Origin: Serripes groenlandicus
Taxonomy: Eukaryota; Mollusca; Bivalvia; Cardiida; Cardiidae
DNA: 64,000 nt
Assembly: GCA_031761405.1 (NCBI GenBank)
Contig: JASEVX010000010.1
Coordinates: forward strand, 12,415,918-12,479,917
Direction: 5' to 3'
Shown: positions 1 through 10,503 of the stretch, one piece after another
Numbering within the stretch: the stretch's first letter is position 1
Layout: the number at the start of each line of letters is the position of its first letter
Made by a program: the position numbers and the translations under genes
Notes under the pieces: generated by a model
Database searches by the model: none
Told to the model about the DNA's origin: nothing
What the model saw: only the letters and a program-made list of their open reading frames with translations

Positions 1-161
1 AGACAACTTTGAACATATTTTGTCAAAAAATAGAAAATCTCTATAAATGAATGGATAACTTTATGACTTAAAGTAGAAAACATTGTAGCAAAAGGAGAAA
101 TTGCTCGTTTGAGGTCTGCTGCAGAGGCGTCAGAAAACATCTATATGAGGGAAAGGGTTAA
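1..161 (-). mobile_element. TTAA MITE, cut by window edge
   Basis: Right-hand part of the commonest small transposon here (family A). It keeps the inner CTGCTGCAGAGGCGTCAG arm and ends GGGAAAGGGTTAA. The left part lies outside the window. See the entry at 3579-3808 for the family structure. Confidence 0.8.
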
Positions 162-479
162 GCTTCCTCCTAAACCAGTGTGCCAATTTCAACCAAATTT
201 CATAGGAATGTTTCTTTGGTGGTCCTCATTCGAAATTGTTCAAAGATTTAAATTCTATGTAGATTTTTGGTTGCTGCACAATCAGAAAAGGGAAACAATG
301 ACATTAATTTTCCCCTGAATTTCCTCGTCTGATTTCAGAATTATTTGGCTGAAATGTTCTTTTGGTGACCCTCTACAGAATTAATTCCAGTCATATTGAT
401 GAGCTGGAAAATATGGTCACCTGAGGTGGCATCGGTAAGGGATAAAAAAAATAATAGATAATTTGGTCGAAATATATAA

Positions 480-684
480 TTTTCCCTCATATAGAAGCTT
501 TCTGACGCCTCTGCAGCAGAAGGCTTTTTAAAAACATATTGACAAAAGTAGAAATTTCTCCTTTTGACACAGTTTTCCACTTTTGGTAATAGGTTATCCA
601 TTCAATTATAGAAATTTTCTACTTTTTGACAAAATATGTTCAAAGTCGTCTGCTGCAGAATTGTCCTATGAGGAAAAGGGTTAA
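480..684 (+). mobile_element. TTAA MITE (family A), 5' end eroded
   Basis: TTTCCCTCATATAGAAGC on the left, inner CTGCAGCAG and CTGCTGCAG arms, and a right end AAAAGGGTTAA. The left TTAACC is mutated. Confidence 0.8.
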
Positions 685-1095
685 GTCATATCGATTCATT
701 TAAAGACAGCATCAGAAAAGGGGTTAAACGATGAAACTTTCTTTCAACCTTCTTCTCACTATGGTTTTGCAAGTCTGATTTCGAGATAATTCGGCAGATA
801 AATCCTAGCATGACCATATACAAAAATTGCTTAGGCCATATTGATTGGTTCAAAAACATGGTCACTGGGGCTAGCTATCTTAGCCTTTTTCCCTCTCTAA
901 GTAAGCGTTACTTTTGGTTTTCCACAGCTTGTTTAGAATACCCTTCTACAAATGTCCTTTACTAATATGCTGTGTTGTCCTTGTAGTTTCCTTACCACTC
1001 TTCATGAAAAAAATCCCCGACTTATTAAGCAGTTACACATTTGCTACTATACCATTTGTCATGGGATTGAATAAGGGCCATCTCGGTCCTTTTGT

Positions 1096-1292
1096 TTAAC
1101 CCTTTCCCTCATATGACAATTCTGCAGTAGACGACTTTGAACATATTTTGTCAAAAAATAGAAAATCTCTATAATTGAATGGATAACCTAAAAGTGGAAA
1201 ACATTGTTGCAAAGGAAGAAATTGCTTGCTTTGAGCAATTTCCTATTTTGTCACTAGGCGTCAGAAAGCGTATATATGAGGGAAAGGGTTAA
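1096..1292 (-). mobile_element. TTAA MITE (family A)
   Basis: Starts TTAACCCTTTCCCTCATATG and ends GAGGGAAAGGGTTAA, with the inner CTGCAGTAGACG arm. The central stem is shortened compared with other copies. Confidence 0.85.
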
Positions 1293-1479
1293 AATGAATT
1301 TAACTTATGTTTCTCTTATCTGGACAGGTTCATCCACCTCTCCATCGTATTTCATTCTTTCTTTCCATCACACTAATTGGCAGTCTCCGAACACTTGCTT
1401 TATTGTTTTATTTTAATTTTTGTGTGTGTCACTTTAGCAGAACATGTAAAAACAAGAAACATCTGAAGACGGTAAGGCC

Positions 1480-1710
1480 AGATTGTCGGCAATTTGACCT
1501 TGAAAATCGACAAACCAAGGTCAAGGTCAAAGTAACCATAGAAATCAATAAAACTTGTCACTGGTTACCTTCAGGCAAAGTTTCAAGTTTGTAACCCTTT
1601 CCAGTGCTGAGATTTTGCCTCAACCTGAAACTTTAACCAAAATGTTGATGGACATACAGACGGACATCGCCAATCTATAGACCGGAATTGCTAGAGCAAT
1701 CCGGCCAACT
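1480..1710. repeat. Dispersed bivalve-type repeat fragment
   Basis: Contains repeated AAGGTCAAGGTCAAAGT and CAGACGGACATCGCC-like text, which resembles dispersed repeats I associate with clam introns. Assignment is by recalled resemblance only. No coding potential was seen. Confidence 0.4.
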
Positions 1711-2129
1711 AGAGTGCCAATCTGTGGCCCTGACTTTATGCCCACAAACATGTTCACTATGTTTGATGAAGCTAGGATGAAGACTGCTCGACTTGGGAGA
1801 GCAAAAATGTATGAATTTGATCAAACGACATGCATATAAAAAGTGATCACTCCTATTGCCTGCTTGGCTCCCACATTGACAGGTGAAACAATTGTGTGTT
1901 ACTTCAAACATTCTAATTTAAAAATTGGAAAAAAATATATATATATTTGAAAGAACCTGAAAGTAGCATGTAAGTAGTGGATTGGAACCAAAAGGTGTGA
2001 AACATGTAATATATAGGGGAAATTATGTTGCTGCATTTTGTTGTGGCAAAAAACAGTGTTTTTTATCGCAACTGCAGTGTGATTTCCCTTTTAGTATATA
2101 CCTATTGTAATTTTTAAAATGGGGAAAAG
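1711..2129. other. No recognised feature
   Basis: AT-rich non-coding DNA. Short open frames here look random: no family motif, no plausible splice sites in frame. Confidence 0.5.
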
Positions 2130-2325
2130 ACAAATCTGACTTTACAATCAACAGATGAAAAAAATCTGGAAACTGGAAGTAACTTTTTGACAAATAGTTG
2201 AAAATATTACAATAAAAGTTGAAATTGCTCATTTTGAGCAATTTCATCTTTTAATGCAATATTTTCAAGAATCGTCTGCATCAGCAGGCGTCAAATGTCG
2301 TCAGTGTGAAGTAATGGGTTGAATG
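2130..2325 (-). mobile_element. Degenerate TTAA MITE
   Basis: Only the central GAAATTGCTC/GAGCAATTTC stem and a GTAATGGGTTGAA-like right end remain. Placed by similarity to intact copies. Confidence 0.4.
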
Positions 2326-2384
2326 TTTTCAATATTGTAATTACTCATTATTTACTTGAAACTAGAAATATCACTGAAGGTGAT

Positions 2385-2655
2385 GAATACCCCCAGCTGG
2401 TGCCTGACAATATACATATGTATGAGAAATTCAAGGGGCAATAACTCATTTAAAAATAATTCCAGTGCAACACGCCGACAATATGCACAACTAGGCTTGG
2501 TATCAATCATGCTTATGAAGTTATATTGAATTCTGACCAAGGGTTGCTGAGAAATAGTGTTCACAAGAAATGTCTAGACCAACGGACCAACCGACAAACC
2601 CACCGTCAAGCCTGACTCCTATATAGCCCCCATATACAATGTATCAGGGGGTATA
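2385..2655. repeat. Dispersed repeat bounded by GATGAATACCCCC / GGGGGTATAAT
   Basis: The unit begins with GATGAATACCCCC and ends with GGGGGTATAAT, so its borders are loosely inverted. It contains CAAGGGGCAATAACTC, a string I recall from clam repeats. Likely an old non-autonomous element. The exact family is unknown. Confidence 0.4.
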
Positions 2656-3197
2656 ATAAGTGTTTGAATGGTTTGTGAATGATGTCACTGTACTATAATG
2701 AATTACATCACATCAGATTTCAATGACGTCACATTACTATTTTGGGTAACATACAAAAACAGAATTTTGTTTAAACTCCGTGACAGTGGTGCTGTATTTG
2801 TGCATGATATTTTATACGTATTTGTGCGAGAAAATGTATATCCATTATAATGTATATAATAACTACAACAAATTATTAAAACTTGTCACTGAATTTATTC
2901 ACTTTCACAGGTTTTTTTAAAAAGCTAAAGGAAACAAAATGTAATCATCTAGCCAAATTGAAACAAAAGTTTAAATAAGTTAAATAAAACATACCATTTA
3001 TCAAATTACATGTAGCAATAACCAACATAGTAAAATTGAAATAGTGAAATGGAATATTTTAATAATCGCTAGATCTAAAGATATGCAAACATTGATGGTA
3101 AAAGAGAAATTTCTTGTTTTGAGCAATTTCTCCTTTTCCAACGATCTTATCAAAATTCTTCCCACGGCTGCATTAGAATATCCAAGAATATTGTGCA

Positions 3198-3434
3198 TCT
3201 TTCTAATATGCAGATGCATTCTGAAGCAGCAGACATATTTTTAAAACATGGTGGCAAGAGGCAAAATTGCTCTTTTCAATAATAATACTTTCACGTCAAG
3301 AGAATTTCCCTATTTTTTGTGTTTCAATAGTTTCTGCAGCATATCTTTATTCATAGAGATTGTCCATGTATTTGCCAATAGGTTTCTAAAGTCGTCTGCT
3401 ACAGATTTGTTGTATCCATGTGGGGAAGTGTTAA
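3198..3434 (+). mobile_element. Degenerate TTAA MITE cluster
   Basis: Carries GAAGCAGCAGAC, a relic GCAAAATTGCTC half-stem and a right end TGTGGGGAAGTGTTAA. Another relic with a good central stem (about 3050-3190) abuts it on the left and a half-element (about 3480-3570) on the right. Confidence 0.55.
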
Positions 3435-3578
3435 TCTTAAATACAATATGTTTTTTCTAACCTTATATAATGTAGTTTTGCATCAAACATTTTTCTTGAG
3501 ATTTTCTACATTCTTGCCAATATGTTTTCAAAGTCGTCTGCTGCAGATTTCTCGAAATGAGGGAAAATATTGATACAG

Positions 3579-3808
3579 TTAACCCTTTCCCTCATATAGA
3601 CGCTTTATGATGCCTCTGCAGCAGATGGCTATTTGAAAAGATAGTGACAAAAGAAGAAATTGCACAAAACGTGCAATTTCTCCTTTTGCCACAATGTTTT
3701 CCACTTTTTTTCATAGGTTATCCATTCAATTATGGACATTTTCTATGTTTTGACAAAATATGTTCAAAGTCGTCTGCTGCAGAATTGTCGTATGAGGAAA
3801 AGGGTTAA
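3579..3808 (+). mobile_element. TTAA MITE (family A), nearly intact reference copy
   Basis: Good representative of family A. It runs TTAA, outer terminal repeat CCCTTTCCCTCATA, inner inverted repeat CTGCAGCAGA, central stem GAAATTGCAC/GTGCAATTTC, AT-rich spacer with TCAATTATGGA, inner arm GTCTGCTGCAGA, outer terminal repeat, TTAA. There is no open reading frame of note, so it is non-autonomous. TTAA targets with CCC termini are the known signature of piggyBac-type elements. The transposase source is not in this window. Confidence 0.9.
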
Positions 3809-4107
3809 AGTACATTGTATTTGCTTGGACTAAACATGTATATAAACAAGTAAACTTTTCCATCACAGACAAAGGTAGTATACATGTACTAGCCTTTCAA
3901 AAGATATACGTGATTTTTTACTCGTTATTCTACCCTTGCAAAAATGTTTTACACTACAGAAAGGCTGAACTAAATAAATAGTGAAAACAAAATATATAAA
4001 ACAAAACATAAATATATATCACAGTCATTATCTTATATATACAAAAATGTAACTACATAATCAGAAATTCTTAAACATTCTTACATAATATATTGTTAAA
4101 TGTTTTG

Positions 4108-4310
4108 TTAACCCTTTCCCACATACAAACACTTTCTGATGCCTCTGCAGCAGACGACTTTTGAAAACGTGGTGACAATAGGAGAAATTCGCCGCAATGT
4201 TTTCAACTTTTTTCAGTTGTTATACCGTCATATATAGAGATATTCTATATTTTAACTAGATTTTATTTAATTTATCTGCTGCAAATTTGTTGTATGTGGG
4301 AAAGGGTAAA
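4108..4310 (+). mobile_element. TTAA MITE (family A)
   Basis: TTAACCCTTTCCCACATAC on the left, CTCTGCAGCAGACGAC inner arm, and GTATGTGGGAAAGGGTAAA on the right, where the terminal TTAA is mutated. Much of the central stem is lost. Confidence 0.8.
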
Positions 4311-4387
4311 CCAATAACTCTTTAACTGCAGTGACGCCTGTACCAACAGTAAACAGCCAGGACATTCACACTGCCCTGACAGGCTAT

Positions 4388-4636
4388 ATCGTGAGCATGG
4401 TGTGAAACGGTTGTAACTAAAATGAGTATTTTTTTACCAAAGTTAATCACCTCGCCATAAAGTCTTTATAATCGTTAAATAGTTTTTCTTGGTAAACAAT
4501 GGAAATTTAGGTGCCATTGCTCGTTCTGAGCAATGGCACCTAAATTTGCATTGTTTACAAAGGGGTTGAAATTGCCCCTAAAGCAGGGTTTTTCAAAATA
4601 GGTTTTTAGTTACAACCGTTTCACGCCAAGCCCTCG
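4388..4636. mobile_element. TIR element family C, copy 1
   Basis: Long terminal inverted repeats: GGTGTGAAACGGTTGTAAC on the left and GTTACAACCGTTTCACGCC on the right, ending CCCTCGA. The centre is a strong hairpin, GGTGCCATTGCTC facing GAGCAATGGCACC. A second copy is at 11712-11957. Non-autonomous, no ORF. Confidence 0.8.
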
Positions 4637-4794
4637 ATATACTGTTGGCTGCTCATCTCAATATTTTTTTTCTTGCTATTCCTACAATTGGCCACAAAGT
4701 CTTTCAAATCCAAATGCTGAACAAGTACATCATAAAAATTTAGCACTGTAAGGGTTAATTGAATCTACACCTTTCATTAAATAATTCATTTAAA

Positions 4795-5165
4795 AAAAAA
4801 AAAATTAAATCTTCGCTAGCTCTCATTTTACATGGTCCTTGTTCAACAATCTATTAACAAAATTTAATTAAATTTTCGCTTGATTTCATTTTACATTGTT
4901 CAAATGATCTAACAACAAAACTTAATTAATTCTTCACTCGATTTCATTTTACATTCATCAATGATCTATCAACAAAACTTAGATAAAACTTTCATATTAC
5001 ATTGTTCAACAATCTATTAACAAAACTAAATTACCGTAAATCTTTGCTCGCTTTCATTTAAAATTGTCCAGCAATCTAATAACAAAAATTCATTAAATCT
5101 TCGCTTGCTTTCATTTAACATTGTTCATCTATTAACAAATCTAAATTAAATCTTCTCCTGCTTTA
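4795..5165. repeat. Degenerate tandem array, unit about 57 bp
   Basis: About six diverged units, each with a TCTTCGCTCGCTTTCATTT-like block, TACATTGTTCAACAATCTA and TTAACAAAACTTAA. Spacing varies by several bases, so the array is old. Confidence 0.7.
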
Positions 5166-5408
5166 TCAAAGATAGTTCAAAATTTCATTAAGATAAATTA
5201 AATTAAAGAATAATTGAGGATCACTACAAGAAACCCAATCTTAGAAAAAATTTAAGACAAGTGTAGATCAAGATTACAAACACATAAGCCCAGCCTGATC
5301 TGGTTCTGCACTGTTAGTCAATACGTCACAAACATTGTGGATTTTGATCAGATATCATAAATATTTTAAGGTTGGTTTTCCTGGATCATTGATCATCTGC
5401 TACTGGTC
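5166..5408. other. No recognised feature
   Basis: AT-rich non-coding DNA, with a CCCAGCCTGATCTGG fragment that resembles the inner part of family B elements. Confidence 0.4.
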
Positions 5409-5638
5409 TTAACCCTTTCCCTCATACGACAATTCTGCAGCAGACGACTTTGAACATATTTTGTCAAATAATGGAAAATCTCTATAATTGAATGGATAAC
5501 CTATGACTAAAAGTGGAAAACATTGTGACAAAAAGAGAAATTGCACGTTTTGTGCAATTTCTTCTTTTGTTACTATGTTTTCAAAAAGCCGTCTGCTGCA
5601 GAGGCAACAGAAAGCGTCTATATGAGGGAAAGGGTTAA
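5409..5638 (-). mobile_element. TTAA MITE (family A)
   Basis: Intact ends, TTAACCCTTTCCCTCATACG and GAGGGAAAGGGTTAA, with the central GAAATTGCACG/GTGCAATTTC stem. Inserted in opposite orientation to the copy at 3579. Confidence 0.88.
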
Positions 5639-5821
5639 GCTGGACTTTGCTCAAGCCATGTCTAGTAAAAGATTTTCTACATGTTGATATGGCAAAATAA
5701 GAACAAACCCGTATTTGTTCTTGTCTACCACACACTCTTTCAAAACAATTGAAAAGTATTCAGAAATTTATATCCTACCTTAAAACTCAATTGTAATAAA
5801 TATGAAGTAATGGACCTTCAA

Positions 5822-6016
5822 TTTAACCTTTCCACATGCAAATATATTTGCAGCAGTTGACTTTTGAAAATATCACGGCAAAAGGACTCTCTCCTTTTGC
5901 CACAATGTTTTCATCTCTATTTAATAATTCAACGCTCATTTACAGAATTTTTCATTTTATTTTTTATAGCATTTTTAAAGTTGTCGGCTTCAGATTGATA
6001 TATGCCGGAAATGGAT
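5822..6016 (+). mobile_element. Degenerate TTAA MITE
   Basis: TTTAACCTTTCCACATGC start, TTTGCAGCAGTTGAC inner arm and a decayed GCCGGAAATGG end. Confidence 0.55.
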
Positions 6017-6042
6017 GACAACTCTGCTGTGGGTCCAATTAA

Positions 6043-6272
6043 TTAATCCTTTCCCTCATATAGATGCTTTCTGATGCCTCTGCAGCAGACAGCTTTTTGA
6101 AAACATAGTGGCTAAAGAAGAAATTGCTCAAAACGAGCAATTTCTCCTTTTGCCACAATGTTTTACACTTTTAGTCATAGGTTATCCTTTCAATTATAGA
6201 GAATTTCTATTTTTTGACAAAATATGTTCAAAGTCATCTGCTGCAGAATTGTTGTATGAGGGAAAGGGTTAA
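6043..6272 (+). mobile_element. TTAA MITE (family A)
   Basis: TTAATCCTTTCCCTCATATAG to GAGGGAAAGGGTTAA, with the central stem GAAATTGCTC AAAAC GAGCAATTTC intact. Confidence 0.88.
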
Positions 6273-6915
6273 ATCTCTCGTACATTAAAAAATTCACCAT
6301 ATTTTCTGACAAAACTTTATATAATAATCACAAGTCATGGTTCATTGTATATAAAATTATAAATAAACTAAAACTACAAATAAATAGTTTGAAAAATTCT
6401 ACAGGAGACTAGCATAAACTAGATGTCTATATATAAGGGCAAAATGTTGAACCCTTTCTGATCTTCAACATTTTGCCTTATCACTAAAAATTTGATCCCA
6501 ATGCGAGACCTTGACCTCTGAAGTCATGGACTTGGTCTTGCGTCGTTAGTTGAACTGTCACACTATTTCTTTAGAGAAACTGGCTTTCAGAACATCTGAA
6601 GGAAAATACCGGAATGTTGAAAAACAATCTGTTAGCAATCAATAAGAAAAAACAAGAAAGAAATCATAGCGACAATATCTGCGGAAAATATGGAAAAATG
6701 AAAAATATTCTAATAGCGCTCAATAACAAGACAAGATATGTATTGTAGCCAACAAAAAGGTTTTTCCATGACCAGAATACCCAAGTGTTTATCCCCCACT
6801 TCCTTTCTATCAAATTTGTTAGAATAATTCAATTCTAAAGAAAGTGTGGAAGGAAACAAAAAGTTGACACCTTCTAGCCCTCTATAGCACACCAAAACAA
6901 CCACAACATTACTAT

Positions 6916-7135
6916 TTAACCCTTTCCCACTTGTGACACATCTGCAGTAGACAACATTTATGAACAATGTAACAAGAAGTGAAATTGTTAATAAATGAGC
7001 AATTTCCCTTTTTGCCACAATGTTATCAATTCTATTCAATAATTATACTTTCATTTTATTGAGGTTTTCTGTATATTTGCCTAGATGTTTTCACTTTCGT
7101 CCGCTGGAGATTTGTTGTATGTGGGAAGGTGTTAA
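6916..7135 (-). mobile_element. TTAA MITE (family A)
   Basis: TTAACCCTTTCCCACTTG to GTGGGAAGGTGTTAA. The inner arms are diverged, CTGCAGTAGAC and CCGCTGGAGA. Confidence 0.75.
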
Positions 7136-7254
7136 AAAACAGGTTACAACTTCTTTGATGCAAACATGGTAAAACAATGAATTCCCCATTTTGTGAATTT
7201 GTTTTATAAACGGTAACAGTAACAACAGAAAGAAGATATAAAGAGATCTCTTTA

Positions 7255-7460
7255 AACAATTTAGATCTCACATGCAGATGCTTACTGACACCTCTGCAGC
7301 AGAAGACATTTGAAAACATTGTGGCAAAAGTGAAAATTGCCCATAATAAGCAATTTCTCCTTTGGCCACATTGTTTTCAACTTTATTCAATAATGATTCT
7401 TTCATTCAAAGAGATTTTCCATATTTTTGCCCAGATGCATTCAAAATCGTCTGCAGCAGA
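7255..7460 (+). mobile_element. Degenerate TTAA MITE
   Basis: Retains CACATGCAGATGC, CTCTGCAGCAGAAG and the central AATTGCCCATAATAAGCAATTT stem. Outer ends are lost. Confidence 0.6.
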
Positions 7461-7688
7461 AAAAAACCCTCATCATCCTGTGACCCTTTAATTGATACAG
7501 TCATCAACAGATTCCTTCATGATTTAATTTCCATTGTTTATAGGTCGAAATAATGAAAGTAAACATCAAAGCATTGAGTATTTGCTGTTTTTGAAAAAAA
7601 AAAAATCCACTTCTCTAAAACTGTGTCTCTGCAATGATGATGCCTCTTTTTTATATTTCTTCCTTTTCTTATGGTTTCATTTAAAGAA

Positions 7689-7927
7689 TTAACCCTTTCC
7701 CTCATACAGACGCTATCTGACACTTCTGCAGCAGACGCCTTTTTAAAAACATCATTACACGTCGACAAAAGAATGAAATTGCTCAAAACTAGCAATTTTT
7801 ACTTGTGTCATCATGTTTTCATCTCTATTGAATTAATTAACTTTCATTTAAAGGGAGTTTCTATTTTTTGGGGGGTATGTTTTCAAAGTCGTCTGCTGCA
7901 GATTTGTTGTATGTGGCAAAGGGTTAA
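7689..7927 (+). mobile_element. TTAA MITE (family A), left member of a pair
   Basis: TTAACCCTTTCCCTCATACAG to GTGGCAAAGGGTTAA. Its right TTAA is also the left TTAA of the next copy, so the two elements sit end to end with no spacer. Confidence 0.85.
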
Positions 7928-8152
7928 CCCTTTCCCTCATATAGACGCTTTCTGACGCCTCTGCAGCAGACAGCTTTTTGAAAAACATAGTGACAAAAGA
8001 AGAAATTGCAAAACGTGCAATTTCTCCTTTTGCCACAATGTTTTCCACTTTTTGTCATACGTTATCCATTTAATTATGGAGATTTTCTATGTTTTGACAA
8101 AATATGTTCAAAGTCGTCTGCTGCAGATTTGTTGTATGTGGGAAAGCGTTAA
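7924..8152 (+). mobile_element. TTAA MITE (family A), right member of a pair
   Basis: Shares TTAA 7924-7927 with its neighbour and ends GTGGGAAAGCGTTAA. Same orientation as the neighbour, but the sequences differ clearly, so this is a second insertion rather than a recent duplication. Confidence 0.85.
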
Positions 8153-8259
8153 GGGTGTCTACTAAAATGCGATACAAGACTAAATGGAGAATATGATAAT
8201 GTCAATCTTTCATCGACGAACGGGTCTTGAGTAATTTTGGACTTCATCTTCTTCATCTT

Positions 8260-8312
8260 CATATTCATCATCATCATCATCATCCTCGTCGTCGTCGTCA
8301 TCATCATCTGCA
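8260..8312. repeat. CAT/CGT trinucleotide microsatellite
   Basis: ATCATCATCATCATCATCC followed by TCGTCGTCGTCGTC. Simple repeat. The His-rich frame across it shows no sign of being coding. Confidence 0.8.
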
Positions 8313-8560
8313 TACATTGATTGCTAAAAAAATATTATTTTCTTTTATTGATAATCTCATCCGATATTCAAATTTGTCTGTTCTGAATACATTTGTGAAC
8401 AAAATGTAAAATCCAGACATTCTGATGATGAGCTATGTTACAGAATTGAAAACACTAGGGTAAAAGGAGAAATTGATTGTTTAGAATAATTTCTCCTTTT
8501 CCTGCAATACTTTCAAATATCTTCTGCTGTACAGGCAGTAAATAGTGTCTGGATTTTTTT

Positions 8561-8775
8561 TTAACCCTTTCCCACATACAACAAATCTATGACTTTGAAA
8601 GTATCTAGACAAAAATATGAAACATTTCTGCAAATGAATGTTTAATTATTGAATAGAGTTGAAAACATTGTGGCAAATGGTGAAATTGTTCATTATGAGC
8701 AATTTCTCCTTTTGCCACAATTCAAGTCATCTGCTGCGGAGCATTAGAAAGCGTATACTTGTGGGAACGGTTTAA
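8561..8775 (-). mobile_element. TTAA MITE (family A)
   Basis: TTAACCCTTTCCCACATAC to GTGGGAACGGTTTAA, with the GAAATTGTTCATTATGAGCAATTTC stem split between two lines of decay. The left inner arm is deleted. Confidence 0.75.
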
Positions 8776-8881
8776 TCCTGGTCTCTTAAAAAATGTTGAC
8801 AATTTTAAACCCTTGCAAGGATGATTTTTTTTTTTAAATGGGAGTTGTCAAGCTTTCCATTTGTAAGATTTCATAGCCAAT

Positions 8882-9075
8882 TTAACCCTTCCCAGATACA
8901 GTAAGTCTGCAGCAGACGACTTTAAAATTATCAAGAACAAAATATGAAAATGCTCTATAAATGATAGTATGATTATTGAAAAGAGTTGAAATTATTGTAA
9001 CAAATTTGCCACAATGATTTCGAAAGACGTCTGCTGCAGAGGTGTCAGAAAGTGTCTATATGTGGGAAAGGTCTT
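8882..9075 (-). mobile_element. TTAA MITE (family A), central stem deleted
   Basis: TTAACCCTTCCCAGATAC on the left, both CTGCAGCAGACG and GTCTGCTGCAGAGG arms, and GTGGGAAAGG on the right. The hairpin between them is missing. Confidence 0.7.
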
Positions 9076-9339
9076 ATCAAGATAAAAAATTATTGTTGCC
9101 CAGACTTCATGCTTGTGGCACCAACTTCTCAAAAAGAATTCAGCTGTGAAAGGGTTATTGAAACACACATATAAACAAAAAAGCATAGCTGCAGCTAATT
9201 TTTAAAATCATTTTAGGAAAACAAGCAATTTCTCATCGTCCCACAATGTTTTCAATTATAACTCATGAGTAATCCTCCAATTTTCCATCTGAACACATTA
9301 CTTAATCAAGCTCCAAAGCTATAAAAGAATTTGTGCTCG

Positions 9340-9945
9340 AGGATTTGATTGGTCAGAAGCCTTATTTGGAGCATATAATTCATTTCTGAGCACAGAGTAT
9401 TAGATTCACCAATCAGAAGTCTTATTTGGAGCATATATTGTTAATTTTTGAGCACAGTATTAGATCCACCAATTAGAAGTGTTATTAGGAGCATGGAGTT
9501 CATTTCTGAGCACAGAGTTTTAGATTCACCAATCAGCCTTATTTAGAGCATGGAGTTTATTTCTGAGCACAGAGTTTTAGATTCACCAATCAGAAGTCTT
9601 ATTTGGAGCATGGAGTTCATTTCTGAGCACAGATTTTTAGATTCACCAATCAGAAGTCTTATTTGGAGCATGGAGTTCATTTCTGAGCACAGAGTTTTAG
9701 ATTCACCAATCAGAAGTCTTATTTGGAGCATGGAGTTCATTTCTGAGCACAGAGTTTTAGATTCACCAATTAGAAGTCTTATTTAGAGCATGGAGTTAAT
9801 TTCTGAGCACAGAGTTTTAGATTCACCAATCAGAAGTCTTATTTGGAGCATGGAGTTTATTTCTGAGCACAGAGTTTTAGATTCACCAATCAGAAGTCTT
9901 ATTTGGAGCATGGAGTTCATTTCTGAGCACAGAGTTGTATTGTTT
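9340..9945. repeat. 60-bp tandem array, about ten units
   Basis: The unit contains GGAGCATGGAGTTCATTTC, TGAGCACAGAGTTTTAG and ATTCACCAATCAGAAGTC. Outer units are diverged and the central ones nearly identical. Sixty is a multiple of three, so both strands stay open (MEFISEHR... repeats on plus). There is no start context, splice site or homologous domain, so I call it a satellite rather than a gene. It lies about 330 bp downstream of the CIBAR1 stop codon. Confidence 0.88.
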
Positions 9946-10110
9946 CGGGGCCAGATGTTTTCAAAGTGTACAATCTAAACAAGAACGCCTCAAGCGCACG
10001 CCAACGCTTGTTTGCTTTTTTCGTAGAATAGTTATGTGACTTGGTAAAGACATGTGTATTGTTCCTAAGAACATTTGTTCCGTATTTCATATGTAAATGT
10101 TGAACGTTTT

Positions 10111-10116
10111 TTTAAT
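10111..10116 (-). terminator. Possible CIBAR1 poly(A) signal (ATTAAA)
   Basis: ATTAAA on the minus strand, about 155 nt after the CIBAR1 stop. It is the variant hexamer and the only reasonable one close by. Tentative. Confidence 0.3.
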
Positions 10117-10272
10117 AATGAGGTAAGGTAAAATTATTATGACGACGCACAGAAGACGAAGCCAAGGGTATCACAATCACTCAAATTTTTTTCTACTAAA
10201 AACGGATGAGCAAAAAAACTAGCAAATCACATAATAAAAAAAACAAAAAAAGAAGAAAGAAAGCACATCTAG

Positions 10273-10503
10273 CTACATAGTGACAGGACTTACACCTACA
10301 GTTTGAATACGCACTCGTTTATCTCCCGCCGATGAATTCGTTGATTCACCGTATGTGTATGTATATGAGGCACCTGTTGACGTGTATTCGGAGTTTCCCG
10401 TACTGTTCAACGTCGACATCATTTGCTCCGATGCAATAGACGTTATTGTTCCTGTTGGAATAGGTCTGGAACTAGCCTCGAGAGATATCTGCCTTTTGAA
10501 TTC
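10273..10503 (-). CDS. CIBAR1: CIBAR1 exon 8 (terminal)
   Basis: Acceptor TTACAG, then EFKRQISLEASSRP directly continuing DEDMDLE of exon 7, as in human FAM92 where DEDEDLEVF follows the BAR helices. It reads 76 residues, rich in Ser, Thr and Tyr, to TAG at 10275-10273. A possible donor (GTAGGTGTAAG) lies seven residues before the stop, so a further exon cannot be excluded. Confidence 0.85.
   Translation of the reverse strand, partial: EFKRQISLEASSRPIPTGTITSIASEQMMSTLNSTGNSEYTSTGASYTYTYGESTNSSAGDKRVRIQTVGVSPVTM

Noticed and set aside
7671..7955. Small ORFs carrying SAAEAS or SSAAD peptides (here and in about 25 other places)
   Set aside because: They translate the CTGCAGCAG arms of family A MITEs, not genes.
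9543..9978. Repeat protein in the 60-bp array
   Set aside because: Both strands are equally open and there is no start context or exon structure; kept as a satellite and listed as a low-interest finding.
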